A DNA stretch of 19,348 nucleotides from Candidatus Cloacimonadota bacterium (GCA_028681035.1 JAQUJJ010000043.1:6883-26230), one strand, 5' to 3'; shown: positions 7,431 to 15,109, counted from the stretch's first letter. Translations and numbers: made by a program. Notes: generated from the sequence alone by a model not told the origin.

Positions 7431-7482
7431 GGAAAAACAGATAAACTGGGTACGAAGAAAAGATTTACAAAGAGTAAAAGAG
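7431..7482 (+). repeat. 52-bp dispersed direct repeat, copy 1
   Basis: GGAAAAACAGATAAACTGGG continues to GAGTAAAAGAG. The partner copy is at 7730-7781, offset by 299 bp. The two differ at only two bases (7449 and 7455). Confidence 0.85.
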
Positions 7483-7656
7483 AGAATGAGAATAAGAGAT
7501 GATTTGTGTCTGGAGTTCTTTGTGCCTATGCTAATCATATGTCCACCTATATCTTAACGGCACACTGGACTTCAGGACACACTTTCATTATCGGTAGCGA
7601 AGGCAAGGCTTCAGTCAAGTTAAGCTAAACCTCCTATGTCTTGGATATTTTAACAA

Positions 7657-7702
7657 AGAGTAAAAGAGTAAAAGAGAAAAAGAGAAAAAGAGAAAAAGAG
7701 AG
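7657..7702 (+). repeat. 8-bp polypurine microsatellite (AGAGWAAA)n
   Basis: About 5.75 units: AGAGTAAA twice, AGAGAAAA three times, then AGAGAG. The + strand is purine apart from two T bases. The same GAGTAAAAGAG word also occurs at about 7471, 7760 and 7840. Confidence 0.9.
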
Positions 7703-7866
7703 TATCTTGGGTGTTGGAGGGAAAAACAGATAAACTGAGTACGGAGAAAAGATTTACAAAGAGTAAAAGAGTAAAAGAGTATCTTGGGTGTTGAGTGAGT
7801 AAAAAGTTAGTCCACAGTTTGTTGCAGCTAAACAGCTTGGAGTAAAAGAGAGTATCTTTGGTGTTG
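7701..7866 (+). repeat. Three spaced copies of AGTATCTTGGGTGTTG
   Basis: The 16-mer occurs at 7701, 7778 and 7851, the last with one change (TTTGG). Each copy directly follows a GAGTAAAAGAG-type purine tract, so purine tract and 16-mer behave as one repeated module of about 73-77 bp spacing. Confidence 0.8.
7730..7781 (+). repeat. 52-bp dispersed direct repeat, copy 2
   Basis: This is the second copy of the 7431-7482 sequence. Its GAGTAAAA end is expanded by further units before the AGTATCTTGGGTGTTG word. Confidence 0.85.
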
Positions 7867-8054
7867 AGGAGTAAAAAGGCTGATGTGTGTGCTTTATGTA
7901 ATGTTGGTGGTCGGCTGTAGTTCTTGCCTCCGTTAAGTTTGGTGGTAAGTTTGAAGAGGGAATGGAGGTAGCGTCTCCAGACTTGGATTTGTAACTCCAC
8001 ACGCCCTTGTGTGAACTTGTGTAGTGACAGCCGAGGCGATATGTCATTATGATA

Positions 8055-8137
8055 CTTGCTACTATTGCCCTATCATTGCCCACCCATTGCCCTTATCATG
8101 GACAATGAGTGGGCAATGATAGGGCAATTCAAGCAAG
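8055..8137. repeat. Long hairpin with 26-bp arms built on ATTGCCC
   Basis: The arms 8064-8089 and 8103-8128 are reverse complements with one mismatch and a 13-nt loop. After a symmetric 3-nt internal loop, CTTGCT (8055-8060) and AGCAAG (8132-8137) extend the stem. ATTGCCC occurs three times on the left side at roughly 10-11-bp spacing. There is no T-run next to it on either strand, so it is not an ordinary terminator. Confidence 0.85.
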
Positions 8138-8144
8138 GGAGAAG

Positions 8145-8222
8145 TTTTGACTTACAATTACGCTGCGAGTAGCTTTGAGATGAGGCAATACCAGTTTTAT
8201 ACAGCGTAATTGTGAGTTAAAA
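8145..8222. repeat. Palindromic element copy C, 78 bp
   Basis: TTTTGACTTACAATTACGCT at the left end pairs with the right end, which finishes TAATTGTGAGTTAAAA. The arms are 21 nt with two mismatches. The outer ends are those of the B copies, but the inner stem (AATTACGCTG instead of AATCGGCGA) is different on both sides. Confidence 0.8.
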
Positions 8223-8239
8223 TGCAGGATGGGAATAGT

Positions 8240-8429
8240 GAGGTTTGTATTTTAACTCATAAATCGGCGAAGTGGGAATGAGTGAGGTTTTTAGCGGAAG
8301 ATGTCGTCGCCGATTGTATAAGTCAAAAAAAACTAAGAAACGAGGTTTGTATTTTAACTCATAAATCGGCGAAGTGGGAATGAGTGAGGTTTTTAGCGGA
8401 AGATGTCGTCGCCGATTGTATAAATCAAA
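8240..8429 (+). repeat. 102-bp-period tandem pair containing palindromes B2 and B3
   Basis: Positions 8240-8327 and 8342-8429 match base for base except at 8322/8424 (G/A). Each unit holds a 79-bp palindrome, B2 at 8250-8328 and B3 at 8352-8430. Each starts TTTTAACTCATAAATCGGCG and ends CGCCGATTGTATAARTCAAA. The inner 9-bp arms AATCGGCGA/TCGCCGATT are exact. The near identity points to a recent local duplication. Confidence 0.9.
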
Positions 8430-8545
8430 AGCATAGTTTACAAGTTTTTGCTTGACTTAAACGGGGCAAGGGAAAAGATGTCCTTAAGCGTAGAAGCTGG
8501 CGATACTGTCAGCTAGACAGAGATGGCAGCAGTTGCCACAGATAC

Positions 8546-8575
8546 AAATAGCTACATTGGATAGCTATTTTTTTT
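8546..8575 (+). terminator. Rho-independent terminator upstream of rimP
   Basis: A 9-bp perfect stem AAATAGCTA/TAGCTATTT with a 7-nt loop is followed by further Ts (to 8575). No gene precedes it within 1.6 kb. It therefore ends either a short unannotated RNA from about 8430-8545 or the leader of the rimP operon as an attenuator. A TTGACT at 8452-8457 could be a -35 box, but the expected -10 position (AAGATG) is poor. Confidence 0.75.
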
Positions 8576-8649
8576 GAGGTAAATTGGGTGTCCCATGCAG
8601 ACGGGAGTTTTTGAGAGCTTTCGGCAGTTAATAAAGAAATGAGGATCAG

Positions 8650-9126
8650 ATGGAGTATTACCGGGTTCAAATCGAAGAGATCGCCAAGAAAATATGCCAA
8701 GAAATGCACTTAGCAATTTATGACATAGACGAAAAAATGTCCGGCAAAGGACGTATTATCACTGTGTATCTTACCAAGATTGGTGGGGTGTTGCTGGATG
8801 AGTGTGCTGCTTTTAGCAGAGCTTTGGGCGAAGAATTGGAAACATTTGATCTCATCCCGGAACGGTATTACTTGGAAGTGTCCTCACCGGGAATAGAGCG
8901 TCCGCTTAAACTGAAGAGTCATTATGTAAGTGCTATCAACGAGAAAGTTGCTGTACAATGGAATGATGACGAAGAAAAGAAATCCACGATGGGAACTCTT
9001 TTAGAAGTTAATCAGGATACTATTAAGCTGGATGACCGCGGGGTAATGGTGGAGATTGCCTATAAAGCAATCACACGTGCAAAGACCGTGTATTTAGATA
9101 TTCCGAAAGGGAGAGAACAAGAATGA
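8650..9126 (+). CDS. rimP: Ribosome maturation factor RimP
   Basis: RimP acts late in 30S subunit assembly. The 158-aa length is normal. The hallmark LEVSSPGIERPL of the N-terminal domain is present, preceded by DECAAFSRALGEELE. The C-terminal part (VAVQWND... IKLDDRGVMVEIAYKAITRA) fits the SH3-like second domain. A GAGG at 8641-8644 lies 5 nt before the ATG. It is the first gene of the translation operon and overlaps nusA by 4 nt (ATGA), so the two are probably translationally coupled. The 5' leader contains a terminator (8546-8575), which may allow attenuation. Confidence 0.95.
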   Translation: MEYYRVQIEEIAKKICQEMHLAIYDIDEKMSGKGRIITVYLTKIGGVLLDECAAFSRALGEELETFDLIPERYYLEVSSPGIERPLKLKSHYVSAINEKVAVQWNDDEEKKSTMGTLLEVNQDTIKLDDRGVMVEIAYKAITRAKTVYLDIPKGREQE

Positions 9127-10361
9127 GTGCTAACATTCTGGAAGCCTTAACAAAACTGGCTGCCATAAAGCAATTAGACCCGGTCGCAATACAGGAGATA
9201 ATTGTTGAAGCTGTTACAACTACATTATTGAAGAAACTTGCTCCAGAAGCTGAGTTACAGGTGTTTGTGGACGAAATTAGCGGGAGTATCAAAGCCAAGT
9301 TCAACTGTCTTGTTGTGGAACTTGAAGAAGGTGTGGGGCAGATATCCCTTGGTGATGCCCGCAGTGAATTTGATGCGCAAGCCGCTCTTGGACAATATAT
9401 TGAGAGAACCATGGCTCTACATGAATTTGAGCCGAAACTGGTGAAAACCGCGCAGAAGATAATTCAGGATAGAATCCGCCGTCTGGAAGATGAAAAGATT
9501 CAGAATGATTTCAACAAGCAAAAGCATACTATTGTTACCGGTAAGATTAAAGCCATAGATGAAAACAACGGCGGCTACCGAGTTGATATTGGTTACACAG
9601 ATGCCTTGCTACCGCTAGATGAGCAAATAGAGAACGAATACTACCGTGTGGGTGACAATATTAAGGCATACATAGTAAACATTCGCGCCAGCGGTGGCGG
9701 AGTAACCATGGTGCTTTCCCGCACCAATCCGGAATTTGTGAAAAGACTATTCGAAGCGGAGATTCCGGAGATATACAACGAAAGCTTGAAGATTAGAAAG
9801 ATAGTAAGAGAACCCGGTATTCGCACAAAGGTGGAGCTTGAGACCAGCGACCCGAAGATCGATCCCGTAGTGGCATGCGTGGGACCTAAGGGTACACGTA
9901 TTGATTCCATTCGCAGAGAGCTGCACGGAGAGCAGATAGATATTGTTGTTTATACCGAAGATATTGAAAAGATGGTAGAGAATGCCCTCGGCGTGAGTGG
10001 CGTGAAAAGAGTAATAATAGAGCGCAACCATGCCGCCAGCGTGATTGTGGAAGAAGCTGACAAAGTGATGGCTATCGGCAAACAAGGTAAGAACGTGAAG
10101 CTTGCCGCCAAACTTATCGGCATGAAGATAGATATTTACACGACTGCCGAGTTTGAAGAAAAGATGGCAAAGGAACGCCGTACTATCAGCCATATCACGG
10201 AACTTGATGGAGTTACTCCGAAAATTGCGGAATCCCTGCGCAATGCAGGATACACCAGTGTACAGGATATCTTTATGGCATCTGTTGATGAGCTTTGTAA
10301 CCTTGACGGTCTTGGTCAGAAAACGGCTGAACGTCTTAAAGAAGCAGCGAAGTATTTTTGA
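9123..10361 (+). CDS. nusA: Transcription termination/elongation factor NusA
   Basis: NusA binds RNA polymerase and nascent RNA and modulates pausing, termination and antitermination. The visible order is the N-terminal polymerase-binding domain (~1-130), S1 (~135-200, IVTGKIKAIDENNGGYRVDI), KH1 (DPVVACVGPKGTRIDSIRRE) and KH2 (VMAIGKQGKNVKLAAKLIGM). A short C-terminal helix-hairpin-helix region follows (LDGVTPKIAESLRNAGYTSV ... LDGLGQKTAERLK). At 412 aa it carries one HhH-type repeat, fewer than the long proteobacterial form. AAAGGGAG (9106-9113) precedes the ATG, which overlaps the rimP stop. Long antisense frames over this gene are shadows. Confidence 0.96.
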   Translation: MSANILEALTKLAAIKQLDPVAIQEIIVEAVTTTLLKKLAPEAELQVFVDEISGSIKAKFNCLVVELEEGVGQISLGDARSEFDAQAALGQYIERTMALHEFEPKLVKTAQKIIQDRIRRLEDEKIQNDFNKQKHTIVTGKIKAIDENNGGYRVDIGYTDALLPLDEQIENEYYRVGDNIKAYIVNIRASGGGVTMVLSRTNPEFVKRLFEAEIPEIYNESLKIRKIVREPGIRTKVELETSDPKIDPVVACVGPKGTRIDSIRRELHGEQIDIVVYTEDIEKMVENALGVSGVKRVIIERNHAASVIVEEADKVMAIGKQGKNVKLAAKLIGMKIDIYTTAEFEEKMAKERRTISHITELDGVTPKIAESLRNAGYTSVQDIFMASVDELCNLDGLGQKTAERLKEAAKYF

Positions 10362-10594
10362 TGCCAAATAAAAATAGCCATGCTGATCATCAAGCCCTGC
10401 GCACCTGTGTGGTGTGCAAAAAAAAGGTTGACCAGAAAGGGCTGTTGAATTTTTATATCATGAACGTTGGAATTGTGTTCGATATCCAGCGAATTTTACA
10501 GATACGCAAGTACTATTTATGCCGAGATGCGGAGTGTTTTGCCGGCTTGGATAAGTGGCGAAAGCGTTATCAGAAAAGAATAAAGGCGTTTTGA
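10361..10594 (+). CDS. ylxR: YlxR (DUF448) family RNA-binding protein, divergent
   Basis: This 77-aa protein starts at the ATG sharing its A with the nusA stop (TGATG); a TTG one codon earlier is a poorer choice. The family signature RTCVVCKKK is present (C16 and C19), as is a second pair in YYLCRDAEC. The normally conserved GRGaYvC stretch is changed to IRKYYLC. In Firmicutes, members bind RNase P RNA and modulate it (RnpM), and a nucleoid or transcriptional role has been reported too. Its position between nusA and ylxQ is the standard one and supports the call despite the divergence. Confidence 0.85.
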   Translation: MPNKNSHADHQALRTCVVCKKKVDQKGLLNFYIMNVGIVFDIQRILQIRKYYLCRDAECFAGLDKWRKRYQKRIKAF

Positions 10595-10596
10595 TT

Positions 10597-10911
10597 ATGA
10601 ACGTTAAGATATTGAATTTAATGCAGTTCTCACGCAAAGCAGGTAAAATGGTTTCCGGACTGGATGCCTGTGTACGTGGGATGAATCATCATATATTGCG
10701 GTTGTTGATAGTGGCGGAAGATACGTCTGAGCGTACTAAGAACAACTTGTACAAGATAAATAGCAGTAACCCGAGCCCGGTTAAAATCATCGAAACGGGA
10801 AGCCAGAAAGAGATAAGCTATGCCTTAGGGCTGCCGATAACGGGAGTTTTTGGGATTAGCGATAAGAATTTTGCCACCAAGATTATTGAATATTGGAAGG
10901 CAGAAGCATAG
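10597..10911 (+). CDS. ylxQ: YlxQ, L7Ae-like RNA-binding protein
   Basis: This 104-aa protein matches the L7Ae/L30e/S12e fold family: LMQFSRKAGKMVSGLDACVR, then LRLLIVAEDTSERTKNNLYK, then GVFGISDKNFATKIIEY. The family binds kink-turn-like RNA; the target of YlxQ is not established. I chose the ATG at 10597 because AAAGG (10582-10586) precedes it and the protein then starts in the usual way (MNVKILNLMQFSRKAG). An upstream GTG in frame would add residues that overlap ylxR. It ends in the TAG that overlaps a GTG of the infB frame. Confidence 0.88.
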   Translation: MNVKILNLMQFSRKAGKMVSGLDACVRGMNHHILRLLIVAEDTSERTKNNLYKINSSNPSPVKIIETGSQKEISYALGLPITGVFGISDKNFATKIIEYWKAEA

Positions 10912-10912
10912 T

Positions 10913-10919
10913 GGAGGAA
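10913..10919 (+). promoter_or_regulatory. Ribosome binding site deciding the infB start
   Basis: GGAGGAA sits 5 nt (counted from GGAGG) before the TTG at 10923. It lies inside the frame if the earlier TTG (10893) or GTG (10911) were used. This makes TTG 10923 the best start and gives [12 protein letters not shown], the usual beginning of IF2. Confidence 0.7.
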
Positions 10920-10922
10920 ACT

Positions 10923-13547
10923 TTGCAGATACGTGTTCATGACCTTGCCAAAGAGCTGAAGATAAGCACAATGGCGTTAAAAAAGCACCTTGCAGATTTG
11001 GGTGTGATTGTTAAAAGCCACATGAGCTTCATCGAAGCAGAAGTTGCGGAAAAAATCCGCAAGAAATACAATGAACAGATTGATGCAGAAAAGCGTGCAG
11101 ATAAAGACCGAAAACGTCTAATAGAAATGCGTCATGCCGCTAAAGCCAAACTAGAGGAAGCTCCACCACAAGCCGAAAAAACCGAAGAACAAACTTACCA
11201 AGATATCGCCGCTGAGCAGGATTCTATAGTCCAGGTACCTGTCCCCCATGAGAGTAAAACTCCAGATGAAGAAGCTGCTAAAGCCGATAAAAGCCAAATA
11301 ACTCATCCAAAAGCTGATGAGCCTCAACAGCCAATCATTGAAAGACCAAAGTCTTTTCTGGATACCAAGCCTGATTCAACTACACGCAGAACTCCTTATA
11401 AACAGGCAGTGCCGCCCCCAAGGACAAGTACACATCGTCCCAGTGCCAGCCCTCAACAACAGCAGAGACCCGATAATCGCAGACCTACTCAGGACTACCG
11501 CAAGCGTCCTGATAGTACTCCACCTCAAAAGCCTTTGGCAGTAGCTACTCCAGAATTGAAAAAACCTCTTGAGCAGAAGCAATTTGGGAAAGTGAAGGTG
11601 AATCACGAGGAGCTTGGAGACAAAAGTAAGCATAAGAAAGCTTTGATAACCAGCACCAAGAAGAGTAAACAGAGTATTGCCGAACCTGCTGAAATAGATG
11701 AAGCTGCCATTTCCCGCAACATCAAGAAAACATTGCAGAAGACTTCCAAACGCAAGAAATACCATCGCGAAGCTCAAAGTGTTGTTGATAGGGGTAGCGA
11801 AATTGTTATTCGTGAATATACCTCGGTAAGCGAACTGGCAAAGATAATGAATGTGTCCCCTTCGGAGATAATATCCAAGTTCTTCGTGATGGGGCAATTA
11901 GTAACCATGAACCAACGACTGGACAAGGATTCTTTAGAAATGATATGCGATGAATTCAAGGTGGAATTCCGTTTCGAAGACGAGTTTGGTGTTGACATAA
12001 TAGATAAAGAACGTGAATTGTATAGCGATGTAACTGATGAATCCAGACCTCCGATAGTAACAATCATGGGGCACGTGGATCATGGTAAAACTTCCATATT
12101 GGACTATATTAGAAATGCCAATATCGTAGCAGGAGAATCTGGAGGTATCACCCAACACATTGGTGCATACCAGATTGAAGTAAACAAACATAAGATAACC
12201 TTCTTGGATACTCCTGGTCACGAGGCTTTTACAGCTATGCGTGCTCGTGGTGCTAACGTAACCGATATAGCCGTAATAGTTGTTGCAGCTACCGAAGGTG
12301 TGAAACCACAAACTAAAGAAGCTATAGACCATGCAAGAGCTGCCGGCGTTGCCTTAGTTATTGCCATTAATAAAATAGACCTTCCCCAAGCCAACATAGA
12401 CAGAGTTGTCGCTCAGCTATTGGATATGGGAGTTTATCTGGAACAATATGGTGGAGATATTCCCTGGTGTAAAACATCAGTAGTATCAGGCGAAGGAATT
12501 TTAAACCTAATCGAAGTTATTCTGCTTACTGCGGAAATGCTAGATTTAAAGGCGAAGCAGGAAGTTCCTGGCTCGGCAATTGTTATAGAATCCCAGAAAG
12601 ACCCACGCATGGGTGCTGCCGCTACAGTTCTTGTGAAAGAGGGAACTCTTCATCGCGGAGACATCGTTGTTTGCGGTGCTGTCCACGGTAGGATTCGTAA
12701 GATGGAAAATGAACGTGGGGGGGAAATTAAAGTTCTTTATCCTTCCGACGTAGCTAGGATATATGGATTGTCCGATGCTCCTAAAGCAGGAGATATGCTA
12801 AATCAGGTAGATAGCGAGCGGACTGCCCGAAGCATTAGTACCGAGCGTCAACAGATACGCCTTGAACGAGAGAAATATCAGAATAAGTCTTCCCTGCAAA
12901 ACATCTTCGCCCGCATTAAAGAAGAAGAGATTAACGTTTTGAATATCATCTTGAAAACCGATACAGATGGCTCGGCGGAAGCACTTGCAGATTCATTCCA
13001 AAAGATATCTAATAGTGAAGTGAGCGTAAACATTATTCATAAAAGTGTTGGCGGAATCAATGAAGCAGATGTTTCGCTGGCTTCAGCCTCAGATGCCATT
13101 ATCTTGGGTTTCCATGTTCGTGCCAGCCAATTAGCAAGGAAACTTGCCGAAGATGAAGGCGTTGAGATAAAGCTGTACCAAGTTATATATGATGCTATAG
13201 ATGATATACGTAGTGCTCTTGAGGGAATGCTTAAACCGGAATATACAGAGACCGTTATTGGCTCGGCTACGGTTAAGCTAGTGTTCAAGATTAAAAAACT
13301 TGGCACGATAGCTGGTTGCCAGGTTGATCGTGGAGTTATTCAAGCGAAGTGTAAAGTTAGGCTCTATCGCAATGATGTTATGATTATCGAGGATAGCCTT
13401 TCATCTTTAAAACATTACTCGGACGATGTGAAAGAAGTACGCGCTGGAACAGATTGTGGCTTGTCTCTTGCTACCTTTGCAGATATTAAAGAAGGCGATG
13501 TGCTGGAAGCATATACAATCCAAGAGGTTAGCAAGAAGCTGCAATGA
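10923..13547 (+). CDS. infB: Translation initiation factor IF-2
   Basis: IF2 is the GTPase that places initiator tRNA and joins the ribosomal subunits. From the TTG start it has 874 aa. An IF2_N domain ([20 protein letters not shown]) opens the protein, followed by a long low-complexity linker (~65-240) rich in K, E, P and Q. A second IF2_N-like domain follows ([20 protein letters not shown]). The G domain begins at ~378 with GHVDHGKT (383-390), then [19 protein letters not shown] and NKID. Domains II-IV follow, ending in the C-terminal beta barrel ([20 protein letters not shown]). All GTPase motifs are intact. The stop overlaps the rbfA ATG by 4 nt. Confidence 0.97.
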   Translation: MQIRVHDLAKELKISTMALKKHLADLGVIVKSHMSFIEAEVAEKIRKKYNEQIDAEKRADKDRKRLIEMRHAAKAKLEEAPPQAEKTEEQTYQDIAAEQDSIVQVPVPHESKTPDEEAAKADKSQITHPKADEPQQPIIERPKSFLDTKPDSTTRRTPYKQAVPPPRTSTHRPSASPQQQQRPDNRRPTQDYRKRPDSTPPQKPLAVATPELKKPLEQKQFGKVKVNHEELGDKSKHKKALITSTKKSKQSIAEPAEIDEAAISRNIKKTLQKTSKRKKYHREAQSVVDRGSEIVIREYTSVSELAKIMNVSPSEIISKFFVMGQLVTMNQRLDKDSLEMICDEFKVEFRFEDEFGVDIIDKERELYSDVTDESRPPIVTIMGHVDHGKTSILDYIRNANIVAGESGGITQHIGAYQIEVNKHKITFLDTPGHEAFTAMRARGANVTDIAVIVVAATEGVKPQTKEAIDHARAAGVALVIAINKIDLPQANIDRVVAQLLDMGVYLEQYGGDIPWCKTSVVSGEGILNLIEVILLTAEMLDLKAKQEVPGSAIVIESQKDPRMGAAATVLVKEGTLHRGDIVVCGAVHGRIRKMENERGGEIKVLYPSDVARIYGLSDAPKAGDMLNQVDSERTARSISTERQQIRLEREKYQNKSSLQNIFARIKEEEINVLNIILKTDTDGSAEALADSFQKISNSEVSVNIIHKSVGGINEADVSLASASDAIILGFHVRASQLARKLAEDEGVEIKLYQVIYDAIDDIRSALEGMLKPEYTETVIGSATVKLVFKIKKLGTIAGCQVDRGVIQAKCKVRLYRNDVMIIEDSLSSLKHYSDDVKEVRAGTDCGLSLATFADIKEGDVLEAYTIQEVSKKLQ

Positions 13548-14017
13548 AGTCTTTCCGCATTCCAAGATTACAGGAAGAGCTAAAAAAGCTATTCAATATA
13601 GCTCTTACTCAAAAGATGAATGACCCCAAGCTTAACTGGGTACAGATTACCGAGGTTGTTTTGGCGAAAGACCTACGTTATGCTAAATTGTATTTTTCTC
13701 ATTTTAACAACCATGCCAGTCATGATAAAATCAAAGAACTGCTGATAAAATCATCAGGCTTTCTAAAAAAACAAATTGCAGGAGCGCAACTTATGAGAAC
13801 TATTCCGGAATTGTCCTTCTTCTACGACGAGACAGAAGAGCGCGCAGAGAAGATGGATACCCTCCTCGCCACCCTAAAAGATGATTATAGTGATGATGCC
13901 GATTATGATCCGGATATCGACATAGACGATTATCTGGATGATGATGATTATTTCGATTTTGACGAGGAAGAAGATGATTACGAAGATTTCGAGGATGATG
14001 AAGATAACGAAGACTAA
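13544..14017 (+). CDS. rbfA: Ribosome-binding factor A with long acidic tail
   Basis: RbfA helps 16S rRNA 5'-end maturation and 30S assembly. Residues 1-~110 carry the KH-like core: PRLQEELKKLFNIALTQKMN, LRYAKLYFSHF, and RTIPELSFFYDETEERAEKM with the usual P-L-F-x-D-x-S/T stretch. Residues 115-157 are an added tail with 28 Asp/Glu in 43 positions and no Lys or Arg. Typical RbfA is about 120 aa, so the tail explains the extra length. Two stop codons in a row (TAATAG) close the gene. Overlap with infB (ATGA) implies coupling; the terminator at 14069 follows. Confidence 0.93.
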   Translation: MKSFRIPRLQEELKKLFNIALTQKMNDPKLNWVQITEVVLAKDLRYAKLYFSHFNNHASHDKIKELLIKSSGFLKKQIAGAQLMRTIPELSFFYDETEERAEKMDTLLATLKDDYSDDADYDPDIDIDDYLDDDDYFDFDEEEDDYEDFEDDEDNED

Positions 14018-14068
14018 TAGAGTCTTTGTTCCTTCTCTTAACAGCACCAGGCTTGTAGATAAACAATG

Positions 14069-14093
14069 AATCGCCCTTTGTGGCGATTTTTTT
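14069..14093 (+). terminator. Rho-independent terminator between rbfA and nrnA
   Basis: The stem AATCGCC/GGCGATT (7 bp, loop CTTTGT) is followed by Ts to 14091 and again at 14093 region. It lies 52 nt after the rbfA stop and ends about 15 nt before the nrnA ATG. It should reduce read-through from the rimP-rbfA half into nrnA-truB-ribF. The ATG at 14066 touches this hairpin and is unlikely to be a start. Confidence 0.85.
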
Positions 14094-14107
14094 ATCCAAA
14101 GGATACG

Positions 14108-15109
14108 ATGAATAGAATTACTCAAGATATACTGTTAGCGATTGACACTGCGCAAAACATCACCATTACCACTCATGTTAACCCTGATGGAGATGGCTTT
14201 TGTGCTGCGTTAGCCCTGCAAAGGATATTGCAAGACTTAGGCAAAGAGAGTATTATTTACACTGATGATGATGACCTTTCTCGTTATGCTTATTTAATGG
14301 ATGGAAGTGAAGTAAAAACATATTCTGCCTCATTAAAACCTACGATAGACTTGCTCTTTATCTTAGATTGCAATAGCTACGACCGACTTGGAGAAAGAAG
14401 TGGTCTAGTAAAAGTAGCAACATCAACGATATTATTAGACCATCATGTGGTGGAGAACAATCCTATAAAAGCCGATATCGCTTACATAGAACCTGCTTAT
14501 GTGTCTGTTGGTGCTATCATCTATGAACTATTGAAATCCCAAATACTAGCTCTCTCTGAAGTGAACCGCAAGTATGTGGGAGATTGTATCTATACCACGA
14601 TCCTGAACGATACCAATAACTTTGCTAACGCAAATACTAACCGTGCGGTGTATGAGCTTTCTGCGGATTTATGTGACCTAGGGATAAAGCCCCATGTATT
14701 GTACAAAGAGTATTTTCTGAACCATTCTGCCGAGGAAATGCGCTATGTGGGGGAGACTTTGGCAACCATTGAACTTCACTTCAACCGTAAAGTACTTACT
14801 ATGGTTTCCACACTGGAAATGATGCAGCGCAATAAGCTAAACCCAGATAGCGTAATGAATATCACACGCTGGGTGCAGGGCGTAAATGGGCTTGATGCTA
14901 TCGTGTACTTTCGCGAAGATGCAGCGGGCTTATACAAGCTAAGCTTGAGGTCGGTTAATCTGAATGTAAATAGAATAGCTATCCGTTACGGTGGTGGTGG
15001 GCATAGACAAGCCTCTGGTTGTACTATTGAAGGTAATCTTGAGGATATTAAAGCTTTGCTACTCTCAGATTTTGAGGCAGCACTGAAGGAATATGAACAG
15101 CACAGCTAG
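14108..15109 (+). CDS. nrnA: DHH/DHHA1 phosphoesterase, NrnA-like nanoRNase/pAp phosphatase
   Basis: NrnA-type enzymes degrade 2-5-nt RNAs and often 3'-phosphoadenosine 5'-phosphate. From ATG 14108 (AAAGGA at 14098-14103) the protein has 333 aa, normal for the family. Metal-binding motifs are visible: HVNPDGD (H23, D27, D29), LDC (D87), DHH (111-113) and NDT (D168). The DHHA1 domain ends with GGGGHRQASG (295-304). An in-frame ATG at 14066 would start within the terminator and add MNRPLWRFFYPKDT, so I reject it. The rbfA-nrnA-truB order is found in many bacteria. The frame overlaps truB by 17 nt. It could act on other small phosphodiester substrates, since DHH families differ in specificity. 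Confidence 0.88.
   Translation: MNRITQDILLAIDTAQNITITTHVNPDGDGFCAALALQRILQDLGKESIIYTDDDDLSRYAYLMDGSEVKTYSASLKPTIDLLFILDCNSYDRLGERSGLVKVATSTILLDHHVVENNPIKADIAYIEPAYVSVGAIIYELLKSQILALSEVNRKYVGDCIYTTILNDTNNFANANTNRAVYELSADLCDLGIKPHVLYKEYFLNHSAEEMRYVGETLATIELHFNRKVLTMVSTLEMMQRNKLNPDSVMNITRWVQGVNGLDAIVYFREDAAGLYKLSLRSVNLNVNRIAIRYGGGGHRQASGCTIEGNLEDIKALLLSDFEAALKEYEQHS

Larger units (their letters stand above)
6931..8649. other. 1.7-kb gene-free, repeat-rich region
   Basis: No ORF here has a recognisable product, a ribosome binding site or non-repetitive sequence. The region starts with the terminator of the preceding gene and ends with the leader of rimP. In between are four related ~79-bp palindromes, a nested inverted-repeat element, GAGTAAAA-type polypurine repeats, a 52-bp direct repeat, a long hairpin and a second terminator. 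It looks like an accumulation zone for small non-autonomous repeats. Stretches where I see no structure are roughly 7490-7640 and 7870-8050. Confidence 0.7.

Noticed and set aside
7650..8083. Two - strand ORFs (116 and 109 aa) with repeated NTQDTLF-like words
   Set aside because: The repeated words are translations of the GAGTAAAA/AGTATCTTGGGTGTTG repeats in different frames; no start signal or domain.
7041..8430. Integron attC array or CRISPR array
   Set aside because: The palindromes lack attC core sites (GTTRRRY/RYYYAAC at the proper places), do not separate gene cassettes and there is no integrase. They are not regularly spaced with unique spacers as CRISPR repeats are, and no cas gene is present.
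8452..8480. Sigma-70 promoter with TTGACT as -35
   Set aside because: At 17-nt spacing the -10 would be AAGATG, a poor match, and promoter consensus for this phylum is uncertain, so I did not list it as a feature.
8650..8690. tRNA T-loop-like GGGTTCAAATC at the rimP start
   Set aside because: The stretch encodes the RimP N-terminus, and no acceptor or anticodon stems can be built around it.
9747..10367. 206-aa antisense ORF over nusA
   Set aside because: Shadow of the well-supported nusA reading frame; no ribosome binding site and no family resemblance.
13800..14125. Antisense ORFs opposite the RbfA acidic tail, one rich in Ile
   Set aside because: The Ile-rich run is just the complement of GAT/GAA repeats; it looks like a membrane segment only by composition.
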